The notes beneath the pieces are model-generated. The model was not told the DNA's origin, ran no database searches, and saw nothing but the letters and a program-made list of their open reading frames with translations. A DNA stretch of 6,955 nucleotides, from contig CAMPIF010000229.1 of assembly GCA_946886245.1 (NCBI GenBank), positions 1 through 6,955 of the forward strand, given 5' to 3'. A program made the position numbers and the translations under genes. Below are positions 1-6,955 of the stretch, piece by piece (the first letter of the stretch is position 1; every line of letters starts with the position of its first letter). This DNA comes from Ectopseudomonas composti. Its GTDB lineage: Bacteria > Pseudomonadota > Gammaproteobacteria > Pseudomonadales > Pseudomonadaceae.

Positions 1-761
1 AGCCAGGCACGCGCCTTGAGTGCTTCGCTGGCCAGGCAGCGCGCGACCAGCAAGCCCGCGAGCTGGCTGAGATCACCACGCACACCTTCAATCTTCAGCT
101 CGCGGCAGCGCTCCAGCAGGTCGCTGTCCACCTCGCCGCTGACCAGCAGGGTGGCGAACACCGGTTGGCCGTTCAGGCCGATGGCCGAATCGAGCAGGCC
201 ATCGCCGCCGGCAACGCGCTGGCGCTCGTGCCAGAGCAGCTTGCCATCCCGGCGAATATCCAGCGCGGCCTGCAAGTGACCACTGGAAAAGCGCTCGTCG
301 GCGGCGGGGCGGCCGAGGGCGACGATATCCCAGTAGAACAGGCGGGCGTCACCGTGCAGCTCGATCTGCGTGTGCAGTTCGGCCTGGGCGCCGGCGTAGA
401 TGATGGTTTCCTGCGGCAGCCATTCCAGGGTGGCGCCGGCTTCGACGCTCAGGCGCAGATCCTGCCGGGCGACGCCTGCGGCCCGATACCACTTGGCGGC
501 GCCGGGGCTGGTGAGCTGTACCCAGGTGTTTTCGCCCGCACGGGCCGAGATGTCCAGAACGTCACCGCCAGCGATGCCGCCGGGCGGGTGGACGATGATG
601 TGCTGGCACACCTCCGGGCCTTCGGCATACAGATGCTTCTGCACCCTAAGAGGGCCCATGTGGCGCCTCTGCACCGGCGTGGTGCGCTCGCCGTGGCGCG
701 CGTAGGCCAGCTCCAGCTCGGCAGGCCAGCTTGGCGTGAACAGGGCGGCAGGCAGATTCAT
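1..761 (-). CDS. ureD: Urease accessory protein UreD (N-terminal 253 codons; 3' end outside window)
   Basis: UreD acts in the cytoplasm with UreF and UreG to load nickel into apo-urease; it is the scaffold that contacts the apoenzyme. The reading frame is open from the ATG at 761 to the left edge. It begins [20 protein letters not shown] and carries the two family hallmarks near the N-terminus: [17 protein letters not shown] (about residues 36-52) and [14 protein letters not shown] (54-67). A central [11 protein letters not shown] stretch and [12 protein letters not shown] also fit UreD. The family is usually about 270-290 residues, so only a short C-terminal piece is missing. No strong Shine-Dalgarno is seen before this ATG, but the N-terminus fits the family. 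In many pseudomonads ureD leads the urease operon (ureDABC...), so ureA would be expected just beyond the left edge. A candidate sigma-54 promoter lies 40-60 nt upstream. The identification is firm; only the missing end is inferred. Confidence 0.95.
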   Translation of the reverse strand, partial: MNLPAALFTPSWPAELELAYARHGERTTPVQRRHMGPLRVQKHLYAEGPEVCQHIIVHPPGGIAGGDVLDISARAGENTWVQLTSPGAAKWYRAAGVARQDLRLSVEAGATLEWLPQETIIYAGAQAELHTQIELHGDARLFYWDIVALGRPAADERFSSGHLQAALDIRRDGKLLWHERQRVAGGDGLLDSAIGLNGQPVFATLLVSGEVDSDLLERCRELKIEGVRGDLSQLAGLLVARCLASEALKARAW

Positions 762-800
762 GGTGGGTTCGCGGTTCCACAGGATAATTGACCGAGTGGG

Positions 801-820
801 CAAGCAAGAGGCGTGCCCTG
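801..820 (-). promoter_or_regulatory. Candidate sigma-54 (RpoN) promoter for ureD
   Basis: On the minus strand the sequence reads CAGGGCACGCCTCTTGCTTG. It contains GGCACG, four bases, then TTGCT, against the RpoN consensus TGGCACG-N4-TTGCW. The invariant GG (817-816) and GC (805-804) are separated by exactly 10 nt. Transcription would start near 792, leaving a leader of about 30 nt before the ureD ATG. Nitrogen-limitation control through NtrC and RpoN is well known for urease and urea genes. I could not find a convincing NtrC site (TGCACYA-N5-TRGTGCA) in the rest of the 762-941 gap. Confidence 0.6.
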
Positions 821-932
821 AACCAATTCGGTGCGCCTGTCTTCCAGCGCATTCGTGTGGCCAGTCGCGGTGCTGTATCTGGCTCTGCCTCAGCGCACCC
901 GGACGGCTCTAGAGTCGCTCATCGATTTTTTC

Positions 933-936
933 GGAG
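933..936 (+). promoter_or_regulatory. Ribosome binding site supporting the 942 start of the TauE/SafE gene
   Basis: GGAG ends 5 nt before the ATG at 942. The longer frame could begin at a GTG at 831, but that codon has no purine-rich site in front of it. This is why the shorter protein, which starts directly in its first membrane segment, was chosen. Confidence 0.55.
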
Positions 937-941
937 CGCCC

Positions 942-1655
942 ATGTTCACGCTTATCGCTTTCGCCGCCGGCCTGGTGCGCGGCTACAGCGGCTTCGGTTT
1001 TGCCATGCTGATGGCGCTCGGATTGATGCTGCAGCTGCCGCCTGCCGAGGCGGTGCCGGTGGCGCTGATTCTCGACGTGGCCTGTAGCGTGACACTGTGG
1101 CCGGCGGCGCTGCGCGCCGTTCATGGGCCTGTGCTGTTGCGCCTGCTGATGGGCATGCTGCTGGCTGTGCCGCTGGGCGCCTGGCTGCTGCTGTGGCTGC
1201 CTGTCCAGATCATGGCGCCGCTGGTGGCTGTGCTCTGTTTGTGCGGTGGCGTGCTGGTGTTATGGCGTCCGTCTGTTGCCACGCCGGTGGGCCAGGGCAT
1301 GGCCTGGTTGGCGGGGCTGGCATCTGGTCTGGCGACCACCATGGCTTCGGCCGGCGGCCCGCCACTGATGATCTACCTGCTGCGCAGTGGCCTCGACGCA
1401 CGCCAGTTGCGCGGCACGGCGGTGCTGTTCTTCCTGGCCAGCAGTTCCTTCGCGCTGATCGGGCTGGGCGTCGCAGGTGTGCTGAACGGCGCTCAGTGGC
1501 GGCTGGCGCTGGAGCTTGCACTGCCGGCGCTGGCCGGCAATCTGCTCGGCCAGTGGCTGCACTCGCGCTGGCAGCCCTTGTCGCTGCGGGTGCTGGTCGG
1601 CGGGCTGTTGGTACTGCTGTCGGCGGGGAGCCTGTTGCGGGTGTTGTGGGCGTAG
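942..1655 (+). CDS. TauE/SafE-family inner-membrane permease (putative sulfite/organosulfonate exporter type)
   Basis: This is a 237-residue, strongly hydrophobic protein with about seven to eight predicted membrane segments, close to the usual 240-270 residues of the TauE/SafE (DUF81) family. The family repeat is visible. The first half has FAAGLVRGYSGFGFAML (residues 7-23), and the second half has the matching glycine-rich LAGLASGLATTMASAGGPP (123-141) followed by LMIYLL. Members move small anions such as sulfite or sulfoacetate across the inner membrane, but most are uncharacterised, so the substrate here is unknown. The start is the ATG at 942 (GGAG 5 nt upstream). A GTG at 831 would add 37 residues, including a poorly hydrophobic [14 protein letters not shown] stretch. 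The gene is divergent from ureD and convergent with the dehydrogenase gene. Its TAG stop (1653-1655) lies within a degraded REP repeat. No neighbour points to sulfur metabolism. Confidence 0.85.
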   Translation: MFTLIAFAAGLVRGYSGFGFAMLMALGLMLQLPPAEAVPVALILDVACSVTLWPAALRAVHGPVLLRLLMGMLLAVPLGAWLLLWLPVQIMAPLVAVLCLCGGVLVLWRPSVATPVGQGMAWLAGLASGLATTMASAGGPPLMIYLLRSGLDARQLRGTAVLFFLASSSFALIGLGVAGVLNGAQWRLALELALPALAGNLLGQWLHSRWQPLSLRVLVGGLLVLLSAGSLLRVLWA

Positions 1656-1665
1656 GGCAGGGGCA
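1652..1665 (+). repeat. Degraded REP-like half element overlapping the TauE/SafE stop codon
   Basis: GTAGGGCAGGGGCA matches the first 14 nt of the intact REP at 1686-1706 (read on the minus strand) at 12 of 14 positions, but its 3' stem arm has decayed and no hairpin forms. It is head-to-head with that REP; the outer CGTAGGGC (1651-1658) and GCCCTACG (1700-1707) are perfect 8-bp inverted repeats. The TAG of its GTAG head is the stop codon of the upstream permease gene. Confidence 0.5.
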
Positions 1666-1685
1666 TCATCAGACATGGGTGGTCT

Positions 1686-1706
1686 GGCGGGTTGCACCCG
1701 CCCTAC
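1686..1706 (-). repeat. GTAG-type REP element (7-bp stem, 3-nt loop)
   Basis: On the minus strand this reads GTAG followed by GGCGGGT, loop GCA, ACCCGCC: a GTAG head and a perfect 7-bp hairpin. This is the architecture of Pseudomonas REP sequences, which are mobilised by RAYT (REP-associated tyrosine) transposases. It lies in the 66-nt gap between two convergent genes. The hairpin could help end transcription from either side, although no T-run follows on either strand. Confidence 0.65.
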
Positions 1707-1721
1707 GGTGAGTTTCGTCCT

Positions 1722-3370
<1,649 letters not shown>

Positions 3371-3378
<8 letters not shown>

Positions 3379-4033
3379 GTTCGAAACCTCGTTTGGCGCC
3401 GAACCGGCTCGCCCACTTGAGCGCCAGTTCCAGGCAGATGCTGATGATCCAGTACAGGGCGATGACCACGATGAACGCCTCGGTGGGGATGAAGTAGGTG
3501 GCCTGCACCGAGTTGGCTGCGGCAGTCAGTTCCTGCACGGTGATGATGGTGAGAAAGGCGGTGTCCTTGAGCGCGTAGATCAGCTGGTTGCCGAGCAGCG
3601 GACGGGTGCGGATCACCAGTTGCGGCAGGATGATCCGCCAGAACAGGCGGCCTGGCCGAAAGCCATGGGCCTTGGCCGCCTCGACCTGGCCGAGCGGCAG
3701 CACCAGGCGCGCCCCGCGCAGGATCTCGGCGAAGTAGGCCGCGTGATAGATGGCCAGTGCCACCAGACCCGCGCCCCAGGCGCTGGGCTTAACCCCCAGG
3801 GCCGGCAGGCCGTAGTAGAGCAGGTAGGCCAGCACCAGGAAGGGCAGCATGCGCATCAGGTCGATCGCCCCGCGCAGCAGCGTCGACAGCCTGTTGCGGC
3901 CCTCCAGCAGGTAGACGGTGAAGCAGCCGATGACGAAGGCCGCCAGCACCGACAGGACGAACAGGATCAGGGTGTTGAGTGCGCCGTTGAGGAAGGCGGC
4001 GCGCGCCTCCCAGATGATGGTCCATTCGCTCAT
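3371..4033 (-). CDS. Permease subunit of the amino acid ABC importer (HisM/GlnP family), second permease
   Basis: This is a 220-residue inner-membrane protein of the His/Glu/Gln/Arg permease family (BPD_transp_1 fold, usually 215-240 residues). The N-terminal signature region NGALNTLILFVLSVLAAFVIG holds the first membrane helix, followed by RMLPFLVLAYLLYYGLP (61-77). The cytoplasmic EAA loop that docks onto the ATPase is at 118-138: EAAKAHG, then ILPQ. The family triad-like stretch ALAIYHAAYFAEILRG (92-107) is also clear. The gene starts 10 nt after the first permease gene stops; GAGGA overlapping that stop codon serves as its ribosome site, so the two are probably translated together. The pair presumably forms the heterodimeric membrane channel. 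Confidence 0.93.
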
Positions 4034-4043
4034 GATGGCGTCC

Positions 4044-4685
4044 TCACATGGCCAGTCGGTTGGCTTTCTTCTCGGCGATGGCCTGCACCTTGAGCAGCAC
4101 GCCGATGATCAGCATGTACAGCAGGGCCGCCGCGAGAATCGGTGGCAGCGGCTCGTAGGTCACGGCGCTGATGCGGTTGGTCACGCGGGTCAGATCGACG
4201 ATGCCGATCACCGCGATGGCCGGGCTGCTCTTGATCAGGAAAGACATCTCGTTGACCAGGCCGGGCAGGCTGCTGGTGATCATCTGCGGCAGCATGATGC
4301 GACGGAAGAACACGCCGTTGGTCATGCCGCAGGCCAGCGCCGCTTCCTTCTGCTCGCGGGAGAAACTGATGAACGCCGTGCGCCAGACCTCGGCATTGAA
4401 GGCTGCGGTGTTCAGGGTGAGGGCAAGGATCGCCGCCGTGTTGCGATCCATGGCCAGGCCGAAGGTGGGGGCCGAGAGGAAGATGAACAGCACCAGGGTG
4501 ACCAGCGGCGTGGCGCGCGCCAGGCTCACGTAGAGCACCAGCGCCTGTTCCACGAAGGGTATGCGCGCCATGCGCAGCAGTGCGATACCCAGGCCGATGA
4601 CGACGCCCAGGGCGATGGCGATCGAGGAGATCCACAGAGTCGTCCAGGCGCCCTCGAGCAGCAATAACCAGGCTTGTCCGTTCAT
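4044..4685 (-). CDS. Permease subunit of the amino acid ABC importer (HisQ/GlnP family), first permease
   Basis: This 213-residue polytopic inner-membrane protein is of the same family as the next gene. LLEGAWTTLWISSIAIALGVVIG (from residue 9) is the family N-terminal signature, and SLARATPLVTLVLFIFL (54-70) the conserved region before helix three. The EAA coupling loop is EAALACG (114-120) through MLPQ (131-134). The frame is open to 4808, but the ATG at 4685 is chosen because GGAG (4692-4695) lies 6 nt upstream and the family starts here. The upstream extension would also be encoded by the REP repeat and has no membrane or family features. It is separated from the binding-protein gene by 189 nt of hairpin-forming sequence, while the following permease gene is only 10 nt away. 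Confidence 0.93.
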   Translation of the reverse strand: MNGQAWLLLLEGAWTTLWISSIAIALGVVIGLGIALLRMARIPFVEQALVLYVSLARATPLVTLVLFIFLSAPTFGLAMDRNTAAILALTLNTAAFNAEVWRTAFISFSREQKEAALACGMTNGVFFRRIMLPQMITSSLPGLVNEMSFLIKSSPAIAVIGIVDLTRVTNRISAVTYEPLPPILAAALLYMLIIGVLLKVQAIAEKKANRLAM

Positions 4686-4725
4686 GTCGGGCTCCAGGGA
4701 AAGGGATGGGGTGTTACAAGCAAGG

Positions 4726-4747
4726 TCAGGGCCAGAGCTGGCCCTGA
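4726..4747 (-). other. Perfect 9-bp hairpin upstream of the first permease gene
   Basis: TCAGGGCCA (4726-4734) and TGGCCCTGA (4739-4747) are perfect inverted repeats with a 4-nt loop. On the transcribed strand it is followed by CCTTGCTTGTAAC, which is only mildly T-rich, so it is at best a weak terminator or attenuator. Alternatively it acts as an RNA stability element, set about 40 nt before the permease ATG. Confidence 0.4.
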
Positions 4748-4753
4748 TAGGCG

Positions 4754-4765
4754 GCAGTGCACTGC
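4754..4765. other. 12-bp perfect palindrome
   Basis: GCAGTGCACTGC is fully self-complementary. It lies between the REP pair and the 9-bp hairpin in the binding-protein/permease gap. It may be a protein-binding site or simply part of the structured RNA of this gap. Confidence 0.35.
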
Positions 4766-4774
4766 AAATGAGCA

Positions 4775-4839
4775 GTAGGGTGCGCCGTGCGCACCGAAAC
4801 GCTGGCACCGTTGACGCTGGTGCGCACGGCGCACCCTAC
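4775..4839. repeat. Head-to-head pair of identical GTAG-type REP elements (BIME-like), 21-bp perfect inverted repeat
   Basis: The left copy (4775-4795, plus strand) is GTAG, then GGTGCGC, loop CGT, GCGCACC. The right copy (4819-4839) is its exact reverse complement, after a 23-nt spacer. Each copy can fold alone as a 7-bp, 3-nt-loop hairpin, or the pair can fold together as a 21-bp stem. The architecture (GTAG head, 7-bp stem, 3-nt loop) equals that of the REP at 1686-1706, but the stem bases differ with pairing kept. Such elements are moved by RAYT transposases. Here it sits between the binding-protein and permease genes of the importer. Confidence 0.75.
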
Positions 4840-4846
4840 GGGAACC

Positions 4847-4864
4847 ATGCCAGGCATCTGGCAT
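4847..4864 (-). other. Hairpin just after the binding-protein stop codon
   Basis: ATGCCAG (4847-4853) and CTGGCAT (4858-4864) form a perfect 7-bp stem with a 4-nt loop. It begins 10 nt past the stop codon on the transcribed strand and has no T-run after it. Together with the adjacent REP pair it could block 3' exonucleases and protect the binding-protein message. Confidence 0.4.
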
Positions 4865-4874
4865 CAGCCTGTTT

Positions 4875-5759
4875 TCACTCCATGCCGGCCAGCTTGTGGA
4901 ACTGCTCTACCTTGGTGATCGGCTCCTTGGGCATGGCCGGGAAGGCTTCGCCGAACCACTTGTTCTGCAACTCGGCCAGGCGACCGTTGTCGCGCACTTC
5001 GTTCATGAAACCGGTGAGGAGCTCCAGCAACTCGGGGCTGCTCTTGGGCACCGGCCAGGCGGCGAAACCGTCGCCGGAAACGGCGATGCCCTTGGCGAAG
5101 GTGTCGCCACGGGTCTTGACCAGGTCATTGACCGAAATCAGTGCGTTGATCACGTAGTCCAGACGACCGTTGGCCAGGTCGGCGTAGGCCTCCGGGTAGG
5201 ACGGGTATTCGGTCACGGTGCCGATCTCGCAGCCCTCGGCAGCCATCATCTTCTTCAGCTCTGGCAGGCGCGCGAGCAGGGCGCTGCCGGCCTGCAGGCC
5301 GACGGTCTTGCCGCACAGGCTGGCGATGTCGCTGAGGCTGTCGTCACCGGCGCGCTTGACGTAGAAGTGTTGCGCCGAGGCGAAGGGCGGGGCGAAGTTG
5401 AACACGCGCAGGCGGTCGTCGGTGACCAGGGCACCGGTGAAAGCCATGTCGTACTGGCCAGACGAGACCGAGGCGAGCAGGCCGGTCCAGGGCAGGATTT
5501 CCTGCTTCACGTCGAAGCCCTGTGCCTTGGCGTAGGTCTTCAGGTCTTCGAGCAGCTCCTTGTGAAAACCCTCGGGCTTGCCGTCGACGATGAAGTTGAA
5601 CGGCGCGTAGTCATCCTCGGTGGCGACGGTCATCACGCCCTTGGACTTGATGTCGTCGAGGTCGGCATGGGCGCTCAGCGAGGCGCCGACCAGGCAACTG
5701 GCCAGGGCCAGCTTGCGCAGCAGGCCGAAGGATTTTGAATCGGTGTTCGATGGCTTCAT
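4875..5759 (-). CDS. Periplasmic solute-binding protein of the polar amino acid ABC importer (SBP family 3)
   Basis: This 294-residue protein captures the substrate in the periplasm and delivers it to the two permeases. Residues 1-32 look like a signal peptide: basic LLRK, hydrophobic LALASCLVGASLS, then AHA before DLDDIK, so cleavage is likely after A32. The mature part has the SBP_bac_3 opening GVMTVATEDDYAPFNF (41-56). Next come PWTGLLASVSSGQYDMAFTGA and TDDR (113-116), whose R116 sits where family members grip the ligand carboxylate; D201 in GRLDYVINA may bind the amino group. C149 and C177 could form a disulfide. LASC (19-22) matches a lipobox, but the hydrophobic stretch before it is very short, so lipidation is unlikely. 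The frame is open to 5885; ATG 5759 is chosen for its GGAG 7 nt upstream and the signal peptide. The exact ligand is unknown. Confidence 0.93.
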   Translation of the reverse strand: MKPSNTDSKSFGLLRKLALASCLVGASLSAHADLDDIKSKGVMTVATEDDYAPFNFIVDGKPEGFHKELLEDLKTYAKAQGFDVKQEILPWTGLLASVSSGQYDMAFTGALVTDDRLRVFNFAPPFASAQHFYVKRAGDDSLSDIASLCGKTVGLQAGSALLARLPELKKMMAAEGCEIGTVTEYPSYPEAYADLANGRLDYVINALISVNDLVKTRGDTFAKGIAVSGDGFAAWPVPKSSPELLELLTGFMNEVRDNGRLAELQNKWFGEAFPAMPKEPITKVEQFHKLAGME

Positions 5760-5866
5760 GGGCGTGCTCCAGAGGTGTCGACAAGGGTTGTCCATGCCGC
5801 TCGGCGGCGGTTTCGTTTTCACCTTAGAGAGGCCTGGCGAGCCGGCGATAGGGGCAGTTCCGGCCT

Positions 5867-5885
5867 TTGTTCTGGCCAGTGACAA
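5867..5885. promoter_or_regulatory. Candidate operator palindrome in the MocR/importer divergent control region
   Basis: TTGT-T-CTGGCCAG-TG-ACAA is an imperfect palindrome around a perfect 8-bp core (5872-5879) in the 176-nt gap between the divergent mocR-type and binding-protein genes. MocR proteins commonly regulate their divergent neighbour from such gaps, often through paired or direct repeats. I found no convincing -35/-10 pair for either gene, so this is only a candidate. The rest of the gap shows a small GC hairpin (5796-5808) in the importer leader. Confidence 0.25.
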
Positions 5886-5935
5886 TGGCGCGCTACTTGC
5901 TACATCACAGGGTTGTTTGGCTGTTGGAGTGCGCC

Positions 5936-6955
5936 ATGATCGATCACTTTTACCACCTCGATTTCGACCGTCAGCGCGGCCTTCAGGAGCAGCTTCGCGA
6001 GTCGCTGGTGTCGGCTATTCTCGGTGGCGGTTTCCCAGCCGACGAGCCGCTGCCGTCGTGCCGCAAGCTGTCCCAGCAGCTGTCGGTCTCGCGCAACACC
6101 GTGGCGCTGGTGTACGAGAGCCTGCTCGACAACGGCTATCTGGTCAGCCGCCCGCGCAGTGGCTACTACCTGCACCCGGACTATTGCGGGCAAGCGGGCG
6201 ATGCCGTGCTGCGCATGACGCCGCTGCGCAAGCCGGAGCAGTCCGACGACAGCAGCGCCGTCACTGCCCCGGATTGGGCCACGCGCTTTCGCATGCAGCC
6301 CAGTTTGAAGCACGGCGTGCTGCGCCCGAGCAACTGGAGCCGCTTCACCTATCCCTTCATCTACGGCCAGCCGATCAGCGAGCTGTTCCCGCTGGAGCGC
6401 TGGCGCGAGGTGTCGCGCAAGAACCTCAGTGGCGAGCGCGACCAGGGCTGGTTGGGCGACCGCTTCGACCGTGACGATGAGCAACTGATCGAGCAGTTGC
6501 GCACCCGCGTGTTGCCCAAGCGCGGTATCTGGGCGCGTGCCGACGAGATCCTGGTCACCCTGGGTTCGCAGAACGCACTGTATCTGCTGGCCAGCCTGCT
6601 GATGGCGCGCGGGGTGCGCGTCGGTGTGGAGAACCCGGGCTTTCGCGATGCGGCGAGCATCTTCGACCTGCACGGCGCCAAGGTGCATCTGCAGGATGTC
6701 GACGACCAGGGTCTGGTGCTGGATCGGCGCCTGGATGACTGCCAGTACCTCTACGTGACGCCAGGGCACCAGGTGCCCACCGGCGTGGCGATGAGTGCGG
6801 CGCGGCGCGAGCAGCTGATGCGGCAGATTCGCCAGCACGACCAGGTGCTGATCGAGGACGACTACGACGCCGAATTCAACCTCGACAACCATCCGCTGCC
6901 GGCGCTCAAGGCCAGCGACAGCAGTGGCCGGGTGATCTACCTGAGCAGCCTGTCC
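5936..6955 (+). CDS. MocR-type transcriptional regulator, GntR winged helix fused to aminotransferase-like PLP domain (3' end outside window)
   Basis: 340 codons are visible; MocR proteins are usually 450-500 residues. Residues about 10-80 form the GntR winged-helix DNA-binding domain: LQEQLRESLVSAIL, PSCRKLSQQLSVSRNTVALVYESL and the wing RPRSGYYL. After a linker comes the fold-type I aminotransferase-like domain: GQPISELFPLERWR (144-157), GSQNALYLLASLL (210-222), TPGHQVPTGVAMS (275-287) and LIEDDYDAEF (305-314). D308 and Y310 there correspond to PLP-contacting residues. The window ends at YLSSLS, where the PLP-binding lysine should follow at once. Such proteins bind PLP and sense amines or amino acids as DNA-binding regulators, not as enzymes. 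The ATG at 5936 has GGAG 6 nt upstream. The gene is divergent from the importer, which it probably controls, and possibly itself. Family is certain; target and ligand are inferred or unknown. Confidence 0.93.
   Translation, partial: MIDHFYHLDFDRQRGLQEQLRESLVSAILGGGFPADEPLPSCRKLSQQLSVSRNTVALVYESLLDNGYLVSRPRSGYYLHPDYCGQAGDAVLRMTPLRKPEQSDDSSAVTAPDWATRFRMQPSLKHGVLRPSNWSRFTYPFIYGQPISELFPLERWREVSRKNLSGERDQGWLGDRFDRDDEQLIEQLRTRVLPKRGIWARADEILVTLGSQNALYLLASLLMARGVRVGVENPGFRDAASIFDLHGAKVHLQDVDDQGLVLDRRLDDCQYLYVTPGHQVPTGVAMSAARREQLMRQIRQHDQVLIEDDYDAEFNLDNHPLPALKASDSSGRVIYLSSLS

Noticed and set aside
165..791. Long plus-strand open frame over the ureD region
   Set aside because: It is antisense to a clear UreD reading frame, and its translation has no recognisable family features; high GC gives long shadow frames.
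860..900. Possible NtrC enhancer (GGTGCTG and CAGCGCACC inverted arms)
   Set aside because: The arms are imperfect and too far apart compared with TGCACYA-N5-TRGTGCA.
1670..1686. CAGAC/GTCTG 5-bp hairpin after the TauE/SafE gene
   Set aside because: Short stem, 7-nt loop, overlaps the REP element and has no T-run, so it is not supported as a terminator.
4686..4808. Upstream N-terminal extension of the first permease (start at 4808)
   Set aside because: The extension is encoded by REP and hairpin sequence, lacks family similarity, and the ATG at 4685 has a well-placed GGAG.
5690..5700. Lipoprotein lipobox LASC in the binding protein
   Set aside because: Only about five hydrophobic residues lie between the basic residues and the cysteine, and a better type I cleavage site (AHA before D33) follows.
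5879..5906. Possible sigma-70 promoter for the MocR gene (GTGACA, 16 nt, TACATC)
   Set aside because: The -10 element matches only three of six consensus positions; too weak to annotate.
5900..6892. 330-codon minus-strand frame opposite the MocR gene
   Set aside because: The plus strand encodes an unmistakable MocR protein with a good ribosome site; the antisense frame has no domain signature.

Overview
The window is GC-rich, densely packed bacterial DNA. Gene content and protein sequences suggest a gammaproteobacterium of the Pseudomonas type; this rests on recognised families and GTAG-type REP repeats, not on a database search. It holds seven protein-coding genes, two cut by the window edges, and no rRNA, tRNA, CRISPR or transposase gene that I can see.

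Left part: the start of ureD (urease accessory protein, minus strand, running off the left edge) is preceded by a good candidate sigma-54 promoter, as expected for a nitrogen-regulated urease operon. Divergent from it is a small TauE/SafE-family membrane permease (plus strand). Its stop codon lies inside a degraded REP-like repeat that faces an intact REP element in the gap before the next, convergent gene.

Centre: a minus-strand block reads, in transcription order, solute-binding protein (stop at 4875), permease, permease, ATPase, then a YdfG-like short-chain dehydrogenase. The first four make a complete polar-amino-acid-type (PAAT/HAAT) ABC importer. The two permease genes and the ATPase gene are tightly coupled (10-nt gap, then 8-nt overlap). 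The binding-protein gene is separated from the permeases by 189 nt holding four consecutive hairpin-forming elements, among them a perfect 21-bp inverted pair of REP elements. This resembles the REP-bearing malE-malF and hisJ-hisQ junctions of enterobacteria, where such structures stabilise the upstream binding-protein mRNA.

Right part: divergent from the importer, across a 176-nt shared control region, is a MocR-type regulator (GntR winged helix fused to an aminotransferase-like PLP domain). It is cut at the right edge just before the expected PLP-lysine. The likely logic is a MocR protein sensing an amine or amino acid and controlling the importer and perhaps the dehydrogenase; the ligand cannot be read from the sequence. 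Nothing here is clearly a wholly new system. The most noteworthy points are the hairpin/REP stack, the REP-derived stop codon, the sigma-54 site, and the uncharacterised MocR-importer-dehydrogenase unit.
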